64,000 nucleotides of DNA from Diphasiastrum complanatum (taxonomy: Eukaryota > Streptophyta > Lycopodiopsida > Lycopodiales > Lycopodiaceae): the NCBI GenBank assembly GCA_029204225.1, contig CM055103.1, forward strand, positions 51,338,175 to 51,402,174, read 5' to 3'. Shown piece by piece: positions 1 through 10,536 of this stretch. Numbering within the stretch: the first letter of the stretch is position 1; each line of letters starts with the position of its first letter. The notes below the pieces were generated by a model. That model saw only the letters and a list, made by a program, of their open reading frames with translations, ran no database searches and was not told the DNA's origin. Position numbers and translations under genes: made by a program.

Positions 1-557
1 AAAAAAGAAAAGAAAAGAAAGAAAAGTTAGCATCGGAGAAGTTTCATTGATTAAATCAATCATGAGTCACTGGAGTGAATGAGAGATATAAATTCTTGAG
101 AAAAAGTGAGACAATAGACCTATTGCATCCACTTGAGGTTTGAGTACACATCTAGACACGTTCTGATATCAAATGCATCTATCGATTGTCATTTTGTAGA
201 AAGAAATTGCATTCTCATATCCCCAAAGTGCATGGATAGTGAAATTTGATGGGAGTGAGAGCATAAGCCGTTCTACGTGCACAGGATGGGTGTGATGCAG
301 GTACTACCATGATCTGTTGCTGCGTGATTCGGTGGCTTAATCGATGGCCCTGAATATTGCTGAAAACTAGACTCCATGCCCAATGGATGAGGCGGTTACA
401 AACTAGTACCATGAACTTCCCAACGAGCAGTTAGCATTACACATTATTGTGTATTGAGCCTGTCTACAGTTGAAGAGGAGATTTTAGCACAAACATAATT
501 TCTATTGAGTCCATTATGTGCAGACCACATCCCAATAGAGGTCGCCAAAATCTTAGC
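1..557 (+). mobile_element. Ty3 element X1, 3' internal end (non-coding)
   Basis: This is the last internal part of a Ty3-type element whose LTR follows. Positions 1-336 match 40730-41083 in element X2 with scattered substitutions and one 15-bp length difference, so the stretch belongs to the same family. It opens with a purine run (A/G only for about 26 bases) and has no reading frame I can support. Positions 337-557 have no second copy in the window. The role as 3' untranslated internal DNA is inferred from its place just before the LTR; no clear polypurine tract abuts position 558. Confidence 0.55.
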
Positions 558-3500
558 TGCTTTTTTGACATGACAAATTGGGCTAAACTAGAGAAGAAAT
601 GACATGTTATCTCATTAAATATGCTACTTACTTAGTGTGACCGGCAAATATTTTGGCCCGTATAGCCATAGCCGAAGGGGTCCCAGTCCACCCAAAATGG
701 ACTACCGAGAGGCTTGATAAGTAAATCAGCCTTAGAAATGGCTGTGTAATTTCTATTTTGATCCATGATCTTACCGAATTTTCAATGGATTGCCAATGTG
801 ACCGAATTTTATATTAATATAATATGATGTTTGAGATTTTTTTTTCAGGTTCTCCTTTCATCCAGCCTATGTGGAAATCAAAGACTGGCCATTATTTTCG
901 AGCACCTGGATATTTGGAAAATGTCAAGAATTTTCGACAAAGACCAACATTCTTCTCCAACCGATCTTTTTGGACCAAGAACGTCAATTAAAAGCCGAAT
1001 GAAGAATACCATCAACAGAAAATTGGGCACTACAAGTATCAAATATCACACTAGGACAATGGGCCATGGGACCAAAATGGGCAAAATCTTCATACTTAAG
1101 GAAGTACCTATATGCATAAGGGCCACCCAAAGAACAATTTTCAAGAAGGACCGGAAAAAAGTCAAAGACCGTCTGAATTTAAGAGGATGCCGACAAAATA
1201 TGAAATACTGGGCATAAGACCTTGACTCATGTTGACAAACGGGACATTTCTATTGGATGAGAACATTGACCCACATGGGCCATACTTTGGTCATGGGTGC
1301 CCATGTGGCCCTATCCATACTCTTCAATGCCATTTAAAAGTCCACATGGCACAAAGCCAAAAAGTATAAATGAACCCTTCAAAATGAAACGTTGAATGGT
1401 CAAAGGGTAGGATGAAATGAAAAATCGAAAGGTTGGGCCATCATCCATTGACGGATATACATGCATGGGCAGCCTCACGCAAACAGAACCAGATCGAGAA
1501 CCAAATCAAGAACCAGCTATGTTTTTTCATATCGTTATGCTTTCATGTTTGTTTTATCGCGTAGCCTTGCAGAGGTGCGATGGTGATATTCCTTCTTTAC
1601 GTAATTTGTTGAGGGTGATGGTGACCAACTTTCCTTTCATGAGAGCCGAAAGGATCGTGGAACTGATCATTGTGTTTGAGAATTTCTTGAGTTGATCTGT
1701 CAAAATCACTGTCGCAGAGCCAACACATATCAGAGATGGAGAGTGTGGTAGATTTCAATGTGTTCATGGAGAGATATGTAGCTGAAGGCATCTCATTTAC
1801 TCTGAGTAACGTCAGTACTGTTGAATATCCTGTTTCCGAGAGTATTGATCACACAAGTACGTAAGAGCTTCAGGGGAATGGTACTTTGATTATGAGAACA
1901 ATGGATTCCTGGTTAAGTCTACTCCTGCTCAAGAGCTGATATGGGCAGAGTCTCAGAGCTCCAAATTTTGATTGACCAGCGTTGTTGCATCAACTACTTT
2001 GATTAAGATTTGTGGAGGATGCATACTGAGCGATTGATGCAGATCATAATCACTAACGGATGGGATAGGGAGATAAATCCTAGCTGACAACGTGAGCATC
2101 CTCTGAACGCGCGTTGACTCACAGAAGTATCATCATGTTGCTCTCTATCCTCCATGAAAGATTTGAGGCATTCCATCGCCGCTGCTACAGGTGAGAACTA
2201 TCGTCATTGACCAACCTCAGTGTGCGAATACCACTCAGTTTTCAGTCGAGTTTCAGTTTATGGTGCGATCATTTGAAGAGACCATTGTTTCAGTACCTAC
2301 ATGAGCATGATTGCGTTAAGGAGCACCTATCGGGCCTGAGCAGACATCACTACTTTGATGTGAAACTGAGAGATTACCTTCAATCGATCTCTATGGGAGT
2401 GCTCACCATGCATTCAAGCAGTTGTATTATGAGTACTGGTCTGTACTGATCTTACATCACGTTTGAAGTATGGATTCTCAGTATACTTTTATCTGTCTCT
2501 ATATAGTGATGAGATAACTAATTTCATGATCACTCCTATTAAAGCACTGATCCATATGTGCAGTTTTGAGTATAGACTTTTCAATGATTCTGAGAAAGTT
2601 TGGCATGATGACTTGTATGTGTTCTTGCTAATTAAGTGCATTCCACAGATGTTTGAATACTAAATATCAAACATCGGTCTATGAGACAGTGAGAGCTTTG
2701 TTATCAGGCTAATAACACCAGTGAGGAATCGTTATTAGCAATGGATATTTTGAGTGAGAATAATTCCAAATCCTAGGACTGAACCTCACATGTAAGTTTC
2801 CTCATTTTGTTCTCACACTCTGCTATCTGCGTATTCAATCTGTGATAGACGATGCAATTGTGTATGTCATAGACGTCGCAGCAGTGATTATAGCTTCATA
2901 TTGAAAAATCTTAATACATACTGTTTTCTTCCATGTCTTCATAAAGAAAGACCATAGCATGCTAAAAGAACTCGTAGACAGTGTATTGTTATGTCTCAGG
3001 AGAAGGTTAAATGCAGTATAGTTGTGATTTGAGGTGATCATGGTTTTAGACTCTAGTAGGATTGCTAGTTTGCTAGAATGATTGCTTTTTGTCTGAAAGC
3101 ATGGAGAAAGCCTTTAAGGATTGTTGCTTGAGTGAATGTGATGAATGAATTAAGAAAGTCATCCTCGTCTCCTTGGAACACAAGAGTGAGGTTAAGCTCA
3201 CTGTGGTTGGAACACACTACATGAGTTAAGAACCACAATAGTCAAGATAACCCGATGGAACACACGGTTTTTGACTATTCACTGTCAGCCATCTACTAAC
3301 CAACATGGTTGGGGAATTGCACGCTACACTTGAACAGCTCCCATGACTATTTAGATGGAAGGGGTGTACTTAACGAATACTTTGGGAAAGGGTCATATAA
3401 TACAGCCATGATTCACTACCTAGTGACAATAAGCATCGAGAATGTTTTGGCCAAGCCCTCCCATAGGTCCTAATATTCCGTACACTGCTACACCTTATCT

Positions 3501-4642
3501 GTATATCACCGTCCTTACAGGCCTGAAAATAATGTACCAACAACGGATTGTGTCCATCTTTGGTGCTGCTACATTAGCAGAGATCCTAGCAACTCCAGAG
3601 CCCTGCATATTACCACTGCTAGATAATGGTAGGACTAGGGATGTCTGTATTCTGATCCTCTTCTAGAAATGTTAGAAGCCCACACATGCATAGAGATTTA
3701 TGTGTATGATTATTGATTGAGAAGTGTTAGTTATATTGAGAGCTTGACATGTCAGAGAAGCAGTCAACTAGTATATGGCCTGCACCTCAAACCCAAGGAG
3801 GTATTGCCCCGTAGTCAGAATAATTGGATGGGCTTCACTAAAACTGATATCATTAGACACCACCATTGGAATTGTAAGGGATGGGGATTTAGCCATTGAA
3901 GTTGATAATGAGGGATTTAGAGTCAAAACATCGTGTACATCAGAATGAACGACTCACGGGTCTTGGTAGCAACACGCTGCATAGAACTTCAAAGTGCTAT
4001 TAGGACGAGATTTGGGCCTGGATTGTTATGACTGGGTTAGGATTGCGAGAGCTACCTCTACCAGGTGACTTCTGCCAGTTGAGTAGAAATGGAAGGGTTT
4101 ATCATTATTTCTATTCCAGGGATTTCCATAGACATCTCCTAGTTGGAGATAGACTATTCAAAGTTAGAGATAATGTCGACTGTAGTTCCCTTGTAGTGTA
4201 TGAGTTGAATGAAGATCCTTTACCCAATATACTGAATTGCGTCTAGGGCTTTCCGATCCATTGCTAGAGTATGTGTTAGAGAACTTAAATGATATCATCA
4301 AGAATTCTTGAAGAGATCCTCGAGAAGAATATGAGAAGGAGGTAGCTCTGGAACTTCACAATCGAGCAAGATATCATTAGTGTAGGTCTTTAGTTTCAAG
4401 AAGACTGAGGAAGTGAGTATAACCCTTTATAGGCTATGTTAGTAGAGGCCTGGAAAACCTCTATTAGCTATAGAGGTACGACTTGGTCGATAGAACATGT
4501 CAGGGATCCCCTAGTAAGCTTTGTGTTTGAGATGTGTACGACCATTCTCGTAACAGCACGACACTGAACACATAGTGGTGTTGTATCCTATTATGTTGTT
4601 TTCCCCTTAACTTTGATTCCCCGAGTGGAAAATGTCGTAACA
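558..4642 (+). mobile_element. Long LTR of Ty3 element X1 (3' LTR)
   Basis: The stretch begins TG (558) and ends CA (4641-4642). It is matched by X2 sequence: 564-1108 equals the reverse complement of 41745-42294, and about 1111-4642 equals 31866-34482. In X2 the same CA end is followed directly by a primer-site-like sequence, which identifies the right border as an LTR end. In X1 the sequence after 4642 is unrelated. The length, about 4.1 kb, is very long for a plant LTR, as in Tat/Ogre/Athila-type elements. X2 has about 35 bp in place of X1 2784-3720, so its LTR is about 3.2 kb. The 5' border rests only on where the homology stops and is less certain than the 3' border. Confidence 0.6.
3783..4246 (+). 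pseudogene. Protein-like reading frames inside the X1 LTR
   Basis: Two short frames lie close together near the end of the LTR. The second (4028-4246, 72 codons) contains LGLRELPLPGDFCQ and HRHLLVGDRLFKVR. The matching X2 frames at 33590-33847 and 33844-34068 are longer, the first reading through IDNEGF-like and VLVATRYIELL-like text, and overlap by a few bases. In X1 the first frame is broken. The composition looks like a globular protein rather than random translation, but I do not recognise the family. It may be a fossil extra ORF or captured gene within the LTR, or chance. Confidence 0.3.
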
Positions 4643-4689
4643 CTTACTGACTGGAAACGACAAGTAGCCTTTGTTCAAATTTTCAAAAT

Positions 4690-5215
4690 TCCATTTTTGC
4701 TAAGGTTATGATTCAACCGACAACTCTTGTCTCCAAATCCTCACACAGTCTCAAGCTGAACAAGCTTCTGTGTGCTAGACTTTGTGCACCAGTGCTTCAC
4801 TTTTTGTCTACAACCCGCTATAAATCCCAATCTCTCCGAAGACTGTACTTCTCCCGAAGCTCTCTTCAACGGCGACACTGTATTGTGTACACTCCTTGTA
4901 TGGCTCTGATACCAACTTAGAATTTGCTTCGAATAGGAACGCAAATCATGGTACACAGTAACACAGATAGAAAACACTTCCCACAGCAAGCTCACATAGC
5001 AACTATATTTCTCAAAATGAAATTACACTTTACATATAGTTCTTTACTCAGGCAACCCATGCATGACCCAGGTTGCCATCGGCGGGACACGTGTCCCATC
5101 GACTCACCTCGTGGCGAGGCTAACTGATCCTTATCGACTGATAGGACCCACAGTATAGTAGCACAGTGATTCTACTTTAATTCTAACTACAGTACATGAA
5201 TGGGTAGCAAATATT
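4690..5215 (-). mobile_element. LTR-retrotransposon remnant with tRNA-Met primer site
   Basis: The reverse complement of 4902-4914 is TGGTATCAGAGCC, the classic plant primer-binding site for initiator methionine tRNA, so a minus-strand element has its 5' LTR above 4915 and its leader below 4902. The surrounding sequence differs in base composition from the Ty3 LTR next door and has no long coding frame. The LTR outer end was not found and no second copy exists in the window. The remnant is probably Copia-type; the extent given is approximate. Confidence 0.45.
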
Positions 5216-5218
5216 GTT

Positions 5219-5640
5219 GAATATTTGATGTTAGGCCAACCTAACGACTCCTTGACAAAACTACAAAAGAAACAATTGATTATTCAGGCACAACCTTATC
5301 AATTGATTGTAGGCTAATTGTATCATCTTGGATGGATGATAGTTTAAGAAGATATGTTTTACTACACGAAGTATCTGATCTAATCATGTTTTCACATGAT
5401 GGAATGGGAGGTGGACATTTTTCAGCATATATGACTATTCGGAAACTTTTACAAGTAGGATGTTGGTGGGTCACACATCATAAGGATACATAAAATGATA
5501 TTCAGTCATGTGTTGTATGTCGACAAGCAAGACATCCTACGAAGTAGAATTATGGACCTTTGCATCCGGTTCTATCACAAGTACCATTCAGGAAATGGGG
5601 ACTTGTCTATGTTGGTCCTATTTATCTTGTAGAAAAAGGA
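5219..5640 (+). pseudogene. Ty3 integrase N-terminal fragment (broken)
   Basis: Translating from 5219 gives a Ty3-type polymerase segment running from the RNase H/integrase linker into the H2C2 zinc domain. The histidines appear in SHDGMGGGHF and the cysteines in SCVVCRQARHP. The tail reads PLHPVLSQVPFRKWGLVYVGPI, which is the start of the catalytic core (first Asp replaced by Tyr-Val). In-frame stops occur after LIVG, after HHKDT and in HPTK-stop. The fragment stops where the duplicated unit begins at 5646. Context: a decayed Ty3 element cut by the Copia-1 junction. Its relation to X1/X2 is unknown because they lack this region. Confidence 0.8.
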
Positions 5641-5645
5641 TCTCA

Positions 5646-6361
5646 TGAGAGAAGAGCAGGAGGAGCCATGGGAGGCTCGCACGCGACCATCACGAGTGAA
5701 CTTGTAGCGCTCTGAGGTGAGCCAGTGGCTGCAGGGTTCCGAGTTAGTGCGCGATTTGATTGGTAGTCGTCGGATGTGAGTCCATCCTGATCAGCGGAGA
5801 GATCAAACCTCCAGCAAGCAACAGGGACCGTGAGATGTGAACAGATCGTTGGATCTCCTTCCTTCCATGGGAAACATCATTAGAAGTGGCTGAAGGGCAT
5901 TTAGCTATTCAATTTTAATAAAAATCTTCACTTTGAAAGTTGAGTTGGGTCCAAAGTCACTGAAGGTTGAAGTCCCTTCAAACTGAAGAATTGGTTCAAA
6001 AAGTGAGCCCATACTTTTGCCTCCTTTATCCGTTTTGAGCCAAACGAAGGGCTATGGACTCCAAACAAACGGCACCCGGATTGTACCTGTAAGTATGGTA
6101 CAACAAAATAGAGTGATTGTAGCGAAGAAAGTGTTCGGAGTGTGCCAAAAGTGATTTCACCATTCCATTGGGCATGTAGTTGGGAGTTGACAACAAAGTG
6201 CATTTTGGAAGGTGACGCAGATTTGGCTTTCAATTTGGTGGAAAAGCGGCGAGTGGCCTGGTAAGGAAAAAAGTGCAGGTCATTATTTTCGACTTCTGAC
6301 ATCATAGTTAGCCTCGACATACTGCTTTTAGCCTACGACAAAAGTTTCAAGTAGTTTTGCA
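5646..6361 (+). other. Copia-1 leader, copy 1
   Basis: About 700 bp before the gag start with no convincing coding frame; a long antisense frame at 6320-5928 is a shadow. The matching leader in copy 2 (42621-43340) has a further 325 bp upstream with a TATA-like site that copy 1 lacks. No tRNA-Met primer-site sequence was seen here. Confidence 0.5.
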
Positions 6362-7146
6362 ATGACAAACATGGGAGAATCCATTTTGAGTGAAAGTAGC
6401 AAATTGGACGAGATTTCCAACTATGCAGTGTGGAGATTCAAAATAAAAAACATACTGATGAAGAAAGACGTGTGGGGCGTCATCACAAGTGATGAGAGAA
6501 GGCCACCAAATGAAGCGGACATCAAAGTGTTCAACAAGAAGGTGAGGAAAGCTTTGACCTTCATTAACTTGTCAGTGAAGGATCACATTATTACCCACAT
6601 TTGTGATGCTGTTACACCCAAACAGGCATGGGATGTGCTAAAGGAGCAGTTCGAGATGTCAAATCCGTCTAGAATCATGTTTCTAAAGTCAAAAATGAAT
6701 AGTACCTGCATGGAGCGAGGAGAGCACATTCAGACTTATATGACCAGAATTAAGACAATGAGGGATGAACTGCATTCTATTGGTGAGCGCATACGTGATG
6801 TGGAGCTGGTGCACAATGCATTGTGCGGCATTGCAGAACCCTATCAAATGTTTGTGAATGGAATAGCATCAAGAGAAAGATTGCCAACCTTTGACGAGTT
6901 CAAAGGAATCTTAATGCAGGGAGAGCAATGACGAGAAATGGTGAAAGCTAGACGTCAAAATATTGATGATCAGGCACTTGCGACATGCCAAAAACAAGGC
7001 AAAGGCAAGGGCAAGAAGAAGTCTAAACAACAATTTGCCAAGACTCAGGCAGATGAGGGATCTTCCAGCAAGACCAAAAAGAAAGGCAAGTGCTTCCATT
7101 GCGGTAAGAAGGGGCATTGAAAGAGTGAATGTCGAAAAAGAAGCAA
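6362..7146 (+). pseudogene. Copia-1 gag, copy 1
   Basis: A Copia capsid (UBN2/DUF4219-type) protein starting MTNMGESILS. It has the characteristic NYAVWRFKIKNIL segment near residue 20, then AWDVLKEQFE, and a basic Lys-rich tail. A CCHC zinc knuckle (CFHCGKKGH-stop-KSEC) follows. Two breaks are visible. An Arg codon CGA is TGA at 6929 (copy 2 still has CGA). The Trp of the knuckle is TGA at about 7118, shared with copy 2. The first fits deamination of a methylated CpG. The protein would have packaged element RNA; this copy cannot make a full knuckle. Confidence 0.9.
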
Positions 7147-9207
7147 TTAATAAGCACCTATGCTAAGCATGAGTGAACTAAATACCATGTCTCTAAACAA
7201 AATCAAAAATGGACTCAAGGATTCATTTCGGCTGCTCAGAGGATAAAGCCTCTGGGACTCATCGAAATCTTGACAATTTAACCCTGTCACAAGGGCTTCT
7301 TGAACTTTCATAAATAATTTGTGCCAGCATCTAAAAAATATAATTGTTAAAAATCCAACCAAATTATGAAAATCACTTTATTACAAAAGGTAACATGAAA
7401 ATAAATCAGCGGCAACTCTAGAAAGAGCAGTTATTATTAGCTCTGAAGAGCTAATCCCTTGCATGTTCTTCACTCTGTGAGGATTGGCTTCAGAGTTTGA
7501 GTGCTCACAACTTTTTTTTTTTGACTTTGAGGCACCCTGAGCAAGTTGGCCTTTTATTTGAAAAGTTTTCCATTTATCAAAAAAATTATCAACAAGGGCC
7601 CACACCTGAAATAAAAAGAAAAAATTATTTGATAAGGAATTTAGGGAATATTAAAATTGAGCTCAAAATTTTAGTCTAATAAAAACAATTTAAAAGGATT
7701 ACAGCATATATTATGACCAGAGCATTCCATGACGAGCATAACAAAACAAATCACCTGGCCACTGCGAGAAGCAAGCTGAAAAAAATTATCGTATTTTGTA
7801 AGGCTCTGCGTAGGATTTTTTGAATCAAAAGACAGGCCTGTCTCTTGAGCACATAGTGCTTTCAGCTCGAGTTGATTCACATCTCCTGCTTTGGAGACTC
7901 TCATGTATTCTTTGTGAAAAAATCGAATTCTTTGTATCACGGTCATCTTCATCCGGTAGTCCTGATCAATATTCTGGTCCCAAGCCAATAATTTCGCTCC
8001 TTCCACTGTCAGGCCAGCAAATGCAATGGCACTCACAGTTCGAAAGCTTGGAATATGAGGATACTCTTGAAATAATTGTTTCCGAGCTTGTAAACTTTGA
8101 ATGCCCCCAAGAACAAAAAAATGATATGAATCTAATAAAGAAAAATCAAAATTCACAACATCGTTGCATTTGTTGGGATTAACTAAAACAACAAAAGGAG
8201 TAACTATGGCCTGTGTATGATCTTTAAATTTTATTTTTCAACCATGCACATGTGTTTCATTCGGTTCTCTAACTTCCATTGGCCTGTCACCTGTTATTGG
8301 GTCTACAGGTGGCCTATCACACTGATTTATGTCTAAAATTAAAATTGTTTCTTTTGTTTTTTTTGTTTTATAAATATCTTCTCTTAATTTGGCAAGCTCA
8401 GAGTTGTCTTGTAAAGGGCGGATAGATGTACCAGGTAGTGACGGGATGGACTTATGGCGATGTGTAGCCATGGTCTTTGGGTGTGACTTAGGTCTAGTGG
8501 GAGAAGACTCAAAAATATTATGAGATCTTTTCTTTTTGGGATGAGGGACAGCTACAGTTTCATCCTCAAGATTTTCAAAGGCCGGCTTTGTGACCTGAGC
8601 AGTGGTAGAAGCGGGCTTGCAAGGTCCAATAGATACACCTTTTGAACTTTGTAATGAATAGATTGGATCTTTCCTCTCAGCAATAGTAGCTAGAACCATT
8701 TTTAGGCATTGCTTCATGCTCTGGACAGAAACAAAAATCAAGTTTAAAATATAATGAGTAAAGGCTTTTATCTAAAAGTTTAAAGAATTTTAAATTTAGT
8801 AACAACTATGCTAAGCATGAAACAAATGTAGACAAATATGAATCAAAATATGTTCTATAATTACATACCAAAGTAACTAGAGCTTTATCAAAATAGGCTT
8901 TGACCTCATCCTGGCAAAGTCGAAACTTTATTATAGTCTCGCTCAGAATGAAAATAGAACGAGACTTATCCGTCTCCTTTACATTCACAAAACCTTCTTC
9001 CTGATCCTCATCTGGTTGATCAGCAAGCGATTTTCCTTGACCTTTGAATTGTGAGTCTCCCCTGCTAGGCTTCTAAGCTAAATGAATAAAAAGCTCCCAA
9101 AGCTTTGTGTTCTTCACCCCTTTGGTGAAGTAGTACATGAATTTTTTCTTATCTTTCAACGGAATATCTTGAGGTTTTCCCAAAATCTTAAAAGAAATCC
9201 TCGACAT
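7147..9207 (-). pseudogene. Cassette P left gene: ParB-like protein, copy 1
   Basis: The first exon starts at ATG 9207-9205 and ends at a GT donor after 8869 (339 nt, phase 0). It has one in-frame TAG at 9075-9073, shared with copy 2. The intron ends in AG at 8722-8721. The second exon starts at 8720 (SMKQCLKMV) and stays in one frame, apart from TGA at 8240-8238, through HTQAIVTPFVVLVNP, then LLDSYHFFVLGGIQSLQARK and VEGAKLLAWDQNID. This order resembles ParB/sulfiredoxin-type domains (extended N-terminal strand, then a GG-x-x-x-x-A box, then a helix with a conserved N). A GT donor after SRSGQ and an acceptor before VWALVDNFFDKW suggest a third exon, and coding-like sequence continues to 7147. 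The middle is Lys/Pro/Ser-rich (PHPKKKRSHN). The ParB link is by pattern only. Confidence 0.55.
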
Positions 9208-9439
9208 TTCAAAAATTATCAAAAACAATTGAAAATCTGCACAAAAAAAAACAAAATTTAAGAAAATTTAAAACACTACCTTAATGAAAATTTTGAAAAC
9301 TCTAATAAAACAAGCCATTTTTGTGAAAAATCTTTAAAAAACAAAACTACAAATTCAGCACATTTTTTGACTAAAACATCTCAAAAGAATCACTTTTCTC
9401 AGACAAAGCCTTGTAAAACAAGAAAAATACGAGGAGCGA

Positions 9440-9892
9440 CCTATGCTGAGCATAGGTTGTATTCAGGTCCTTAGAAACAACTTATGCTCAACATAAGAAG
9501 CCGGCGGGATTTTTCAATTCTAACCGCCTTTCGACCTATGTTGAGCATAGGTTGGATTAGAGCACGTGAGTGACGATCTATGCTGAGCATAGGTTGCATC
9601 TCTGGTCGTCTTCTAGCCCATGCTCAGCATAGGTCATTACTCGTGCGCTCTAGTCCAACCTATGCTCAACATAGGATGTGTTCGCAATTTGCTTGCTAAC
9701 CTATGTTGAGCATAGGTTGGAAGAGGTCCAGAGATGCAACCTATGCTCAACATAGTCGAACCGTGGTTAGAATAGAGAAATATCGCCGGAATCCTATGCT
9801 GAGCATAGGATGTCACTAAGGACCTGAATGCAATCTATGCTCAACATAGGTTGGAGGAGAGAACTGGTGAAGGCACCTATGCTGAGCATAGG
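9440..9892. repeat. Array of eleven 17-bp palindromes, copy 1
   Basis: Each site is a variant of CCTATGCTNAGCATAGG: 8-bp arms around one base. Starts are 9440, 9481, 9535, 9577, 9617, 9659, 9700, 9740, 9793, 9834 and 9876. Centre-to-centre steps are 41, 54, 42, 40, 42, 41, 40, 53, 41 and 42 bp, close to whole helical turns. Spacers are partly inverted copies of one another: spacer 1-2 mirrors 9-10, and spacer 2-3 mirrors 8-9. The array lies between the start codons of two divergent genes, which suggests a shared operator or binding-site cluster for the protein(s) they encode. Looser single sites lie at 7157, 8805, 10420 and 10490. Confidence 0.9.
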
Positions 9893-10251
9893 TTACCTAT
9901 GTTTTAAGAAGATGAATACAAATTAAATCATGAATATTTTCTAATGCAAGAATTTAATACTCATCCTCAGCATAGAACAAAGTTAAAAAATGACAATAAT
10001 CTTACCGTCAAGAAATTTGTAAGCGAGAACGTATGCGAATTCTTATAGAAAGCCGTGCTTGGTTGTAACAAGATCTCTGGCAGCATGTGTGCTTCTGAAT
10101 TCGCAAATGAGGTGAGTTATGCTTGGACTATGGTCCTTAAATAATTTTTTTTTTGAGACCCCCCCGCCTGACGCTTGACCTCCAGCTTGCTTCGGGACCG
10201 AGTTGCCGCGACTCACCTCACCTTACGCCGACCTCGAGTCTGAGCCAGGAC

Positions 10252-10279
10252 CTAACCCTAAACCTAAACCTAACTCTAA
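10252..10279. repeat. Telomere-like short repeat (CCTAAA-type)
   Basis: Several consecutive CCTAAC, CCCTAAA and CCTAAA units sit about 260 bp before the right gene of cassette P. In copy 2 (46612-46625) the tract is shortened to about two units. In plants such tracts are either interstitial telomere-like repeats or telo-box promoter elements; nothing here separates the two. Confidence 0.6.
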
Positions 10280-10536
10280 AGATGCTGCCAAACAATATTT
10301 AAGGCCTGGTAGCCGCTGAAAATTTTAATTAACTTGTTACTTTCTAGGCTTGTTGCTCATTTGTATTTAGTTGGTTTTCTTGTATACGTCTATTGAGGTG
10401 TGCATAGCTTTTTATTTGTTCCATGACCAGCATAGGTTGCAATTAAGTTTGAGGAGCTCATTTAGTGTGGTGTTAACTATTTTAACGGGTCTATGCTTAG
10501 CATAAGTACGTAGGTTAAATTTTTTTTAAGGTTACG

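Noticed and set aside
9440-9892. CRISPR-like array (17-bp repeats, about 24-bp spacers)
   Set aside because: The spacers are inverted copies of each other, the repeats are palindromes of alternating orientation, and the context is plant nuclear transposon DNA with introns; no cas genes are present.
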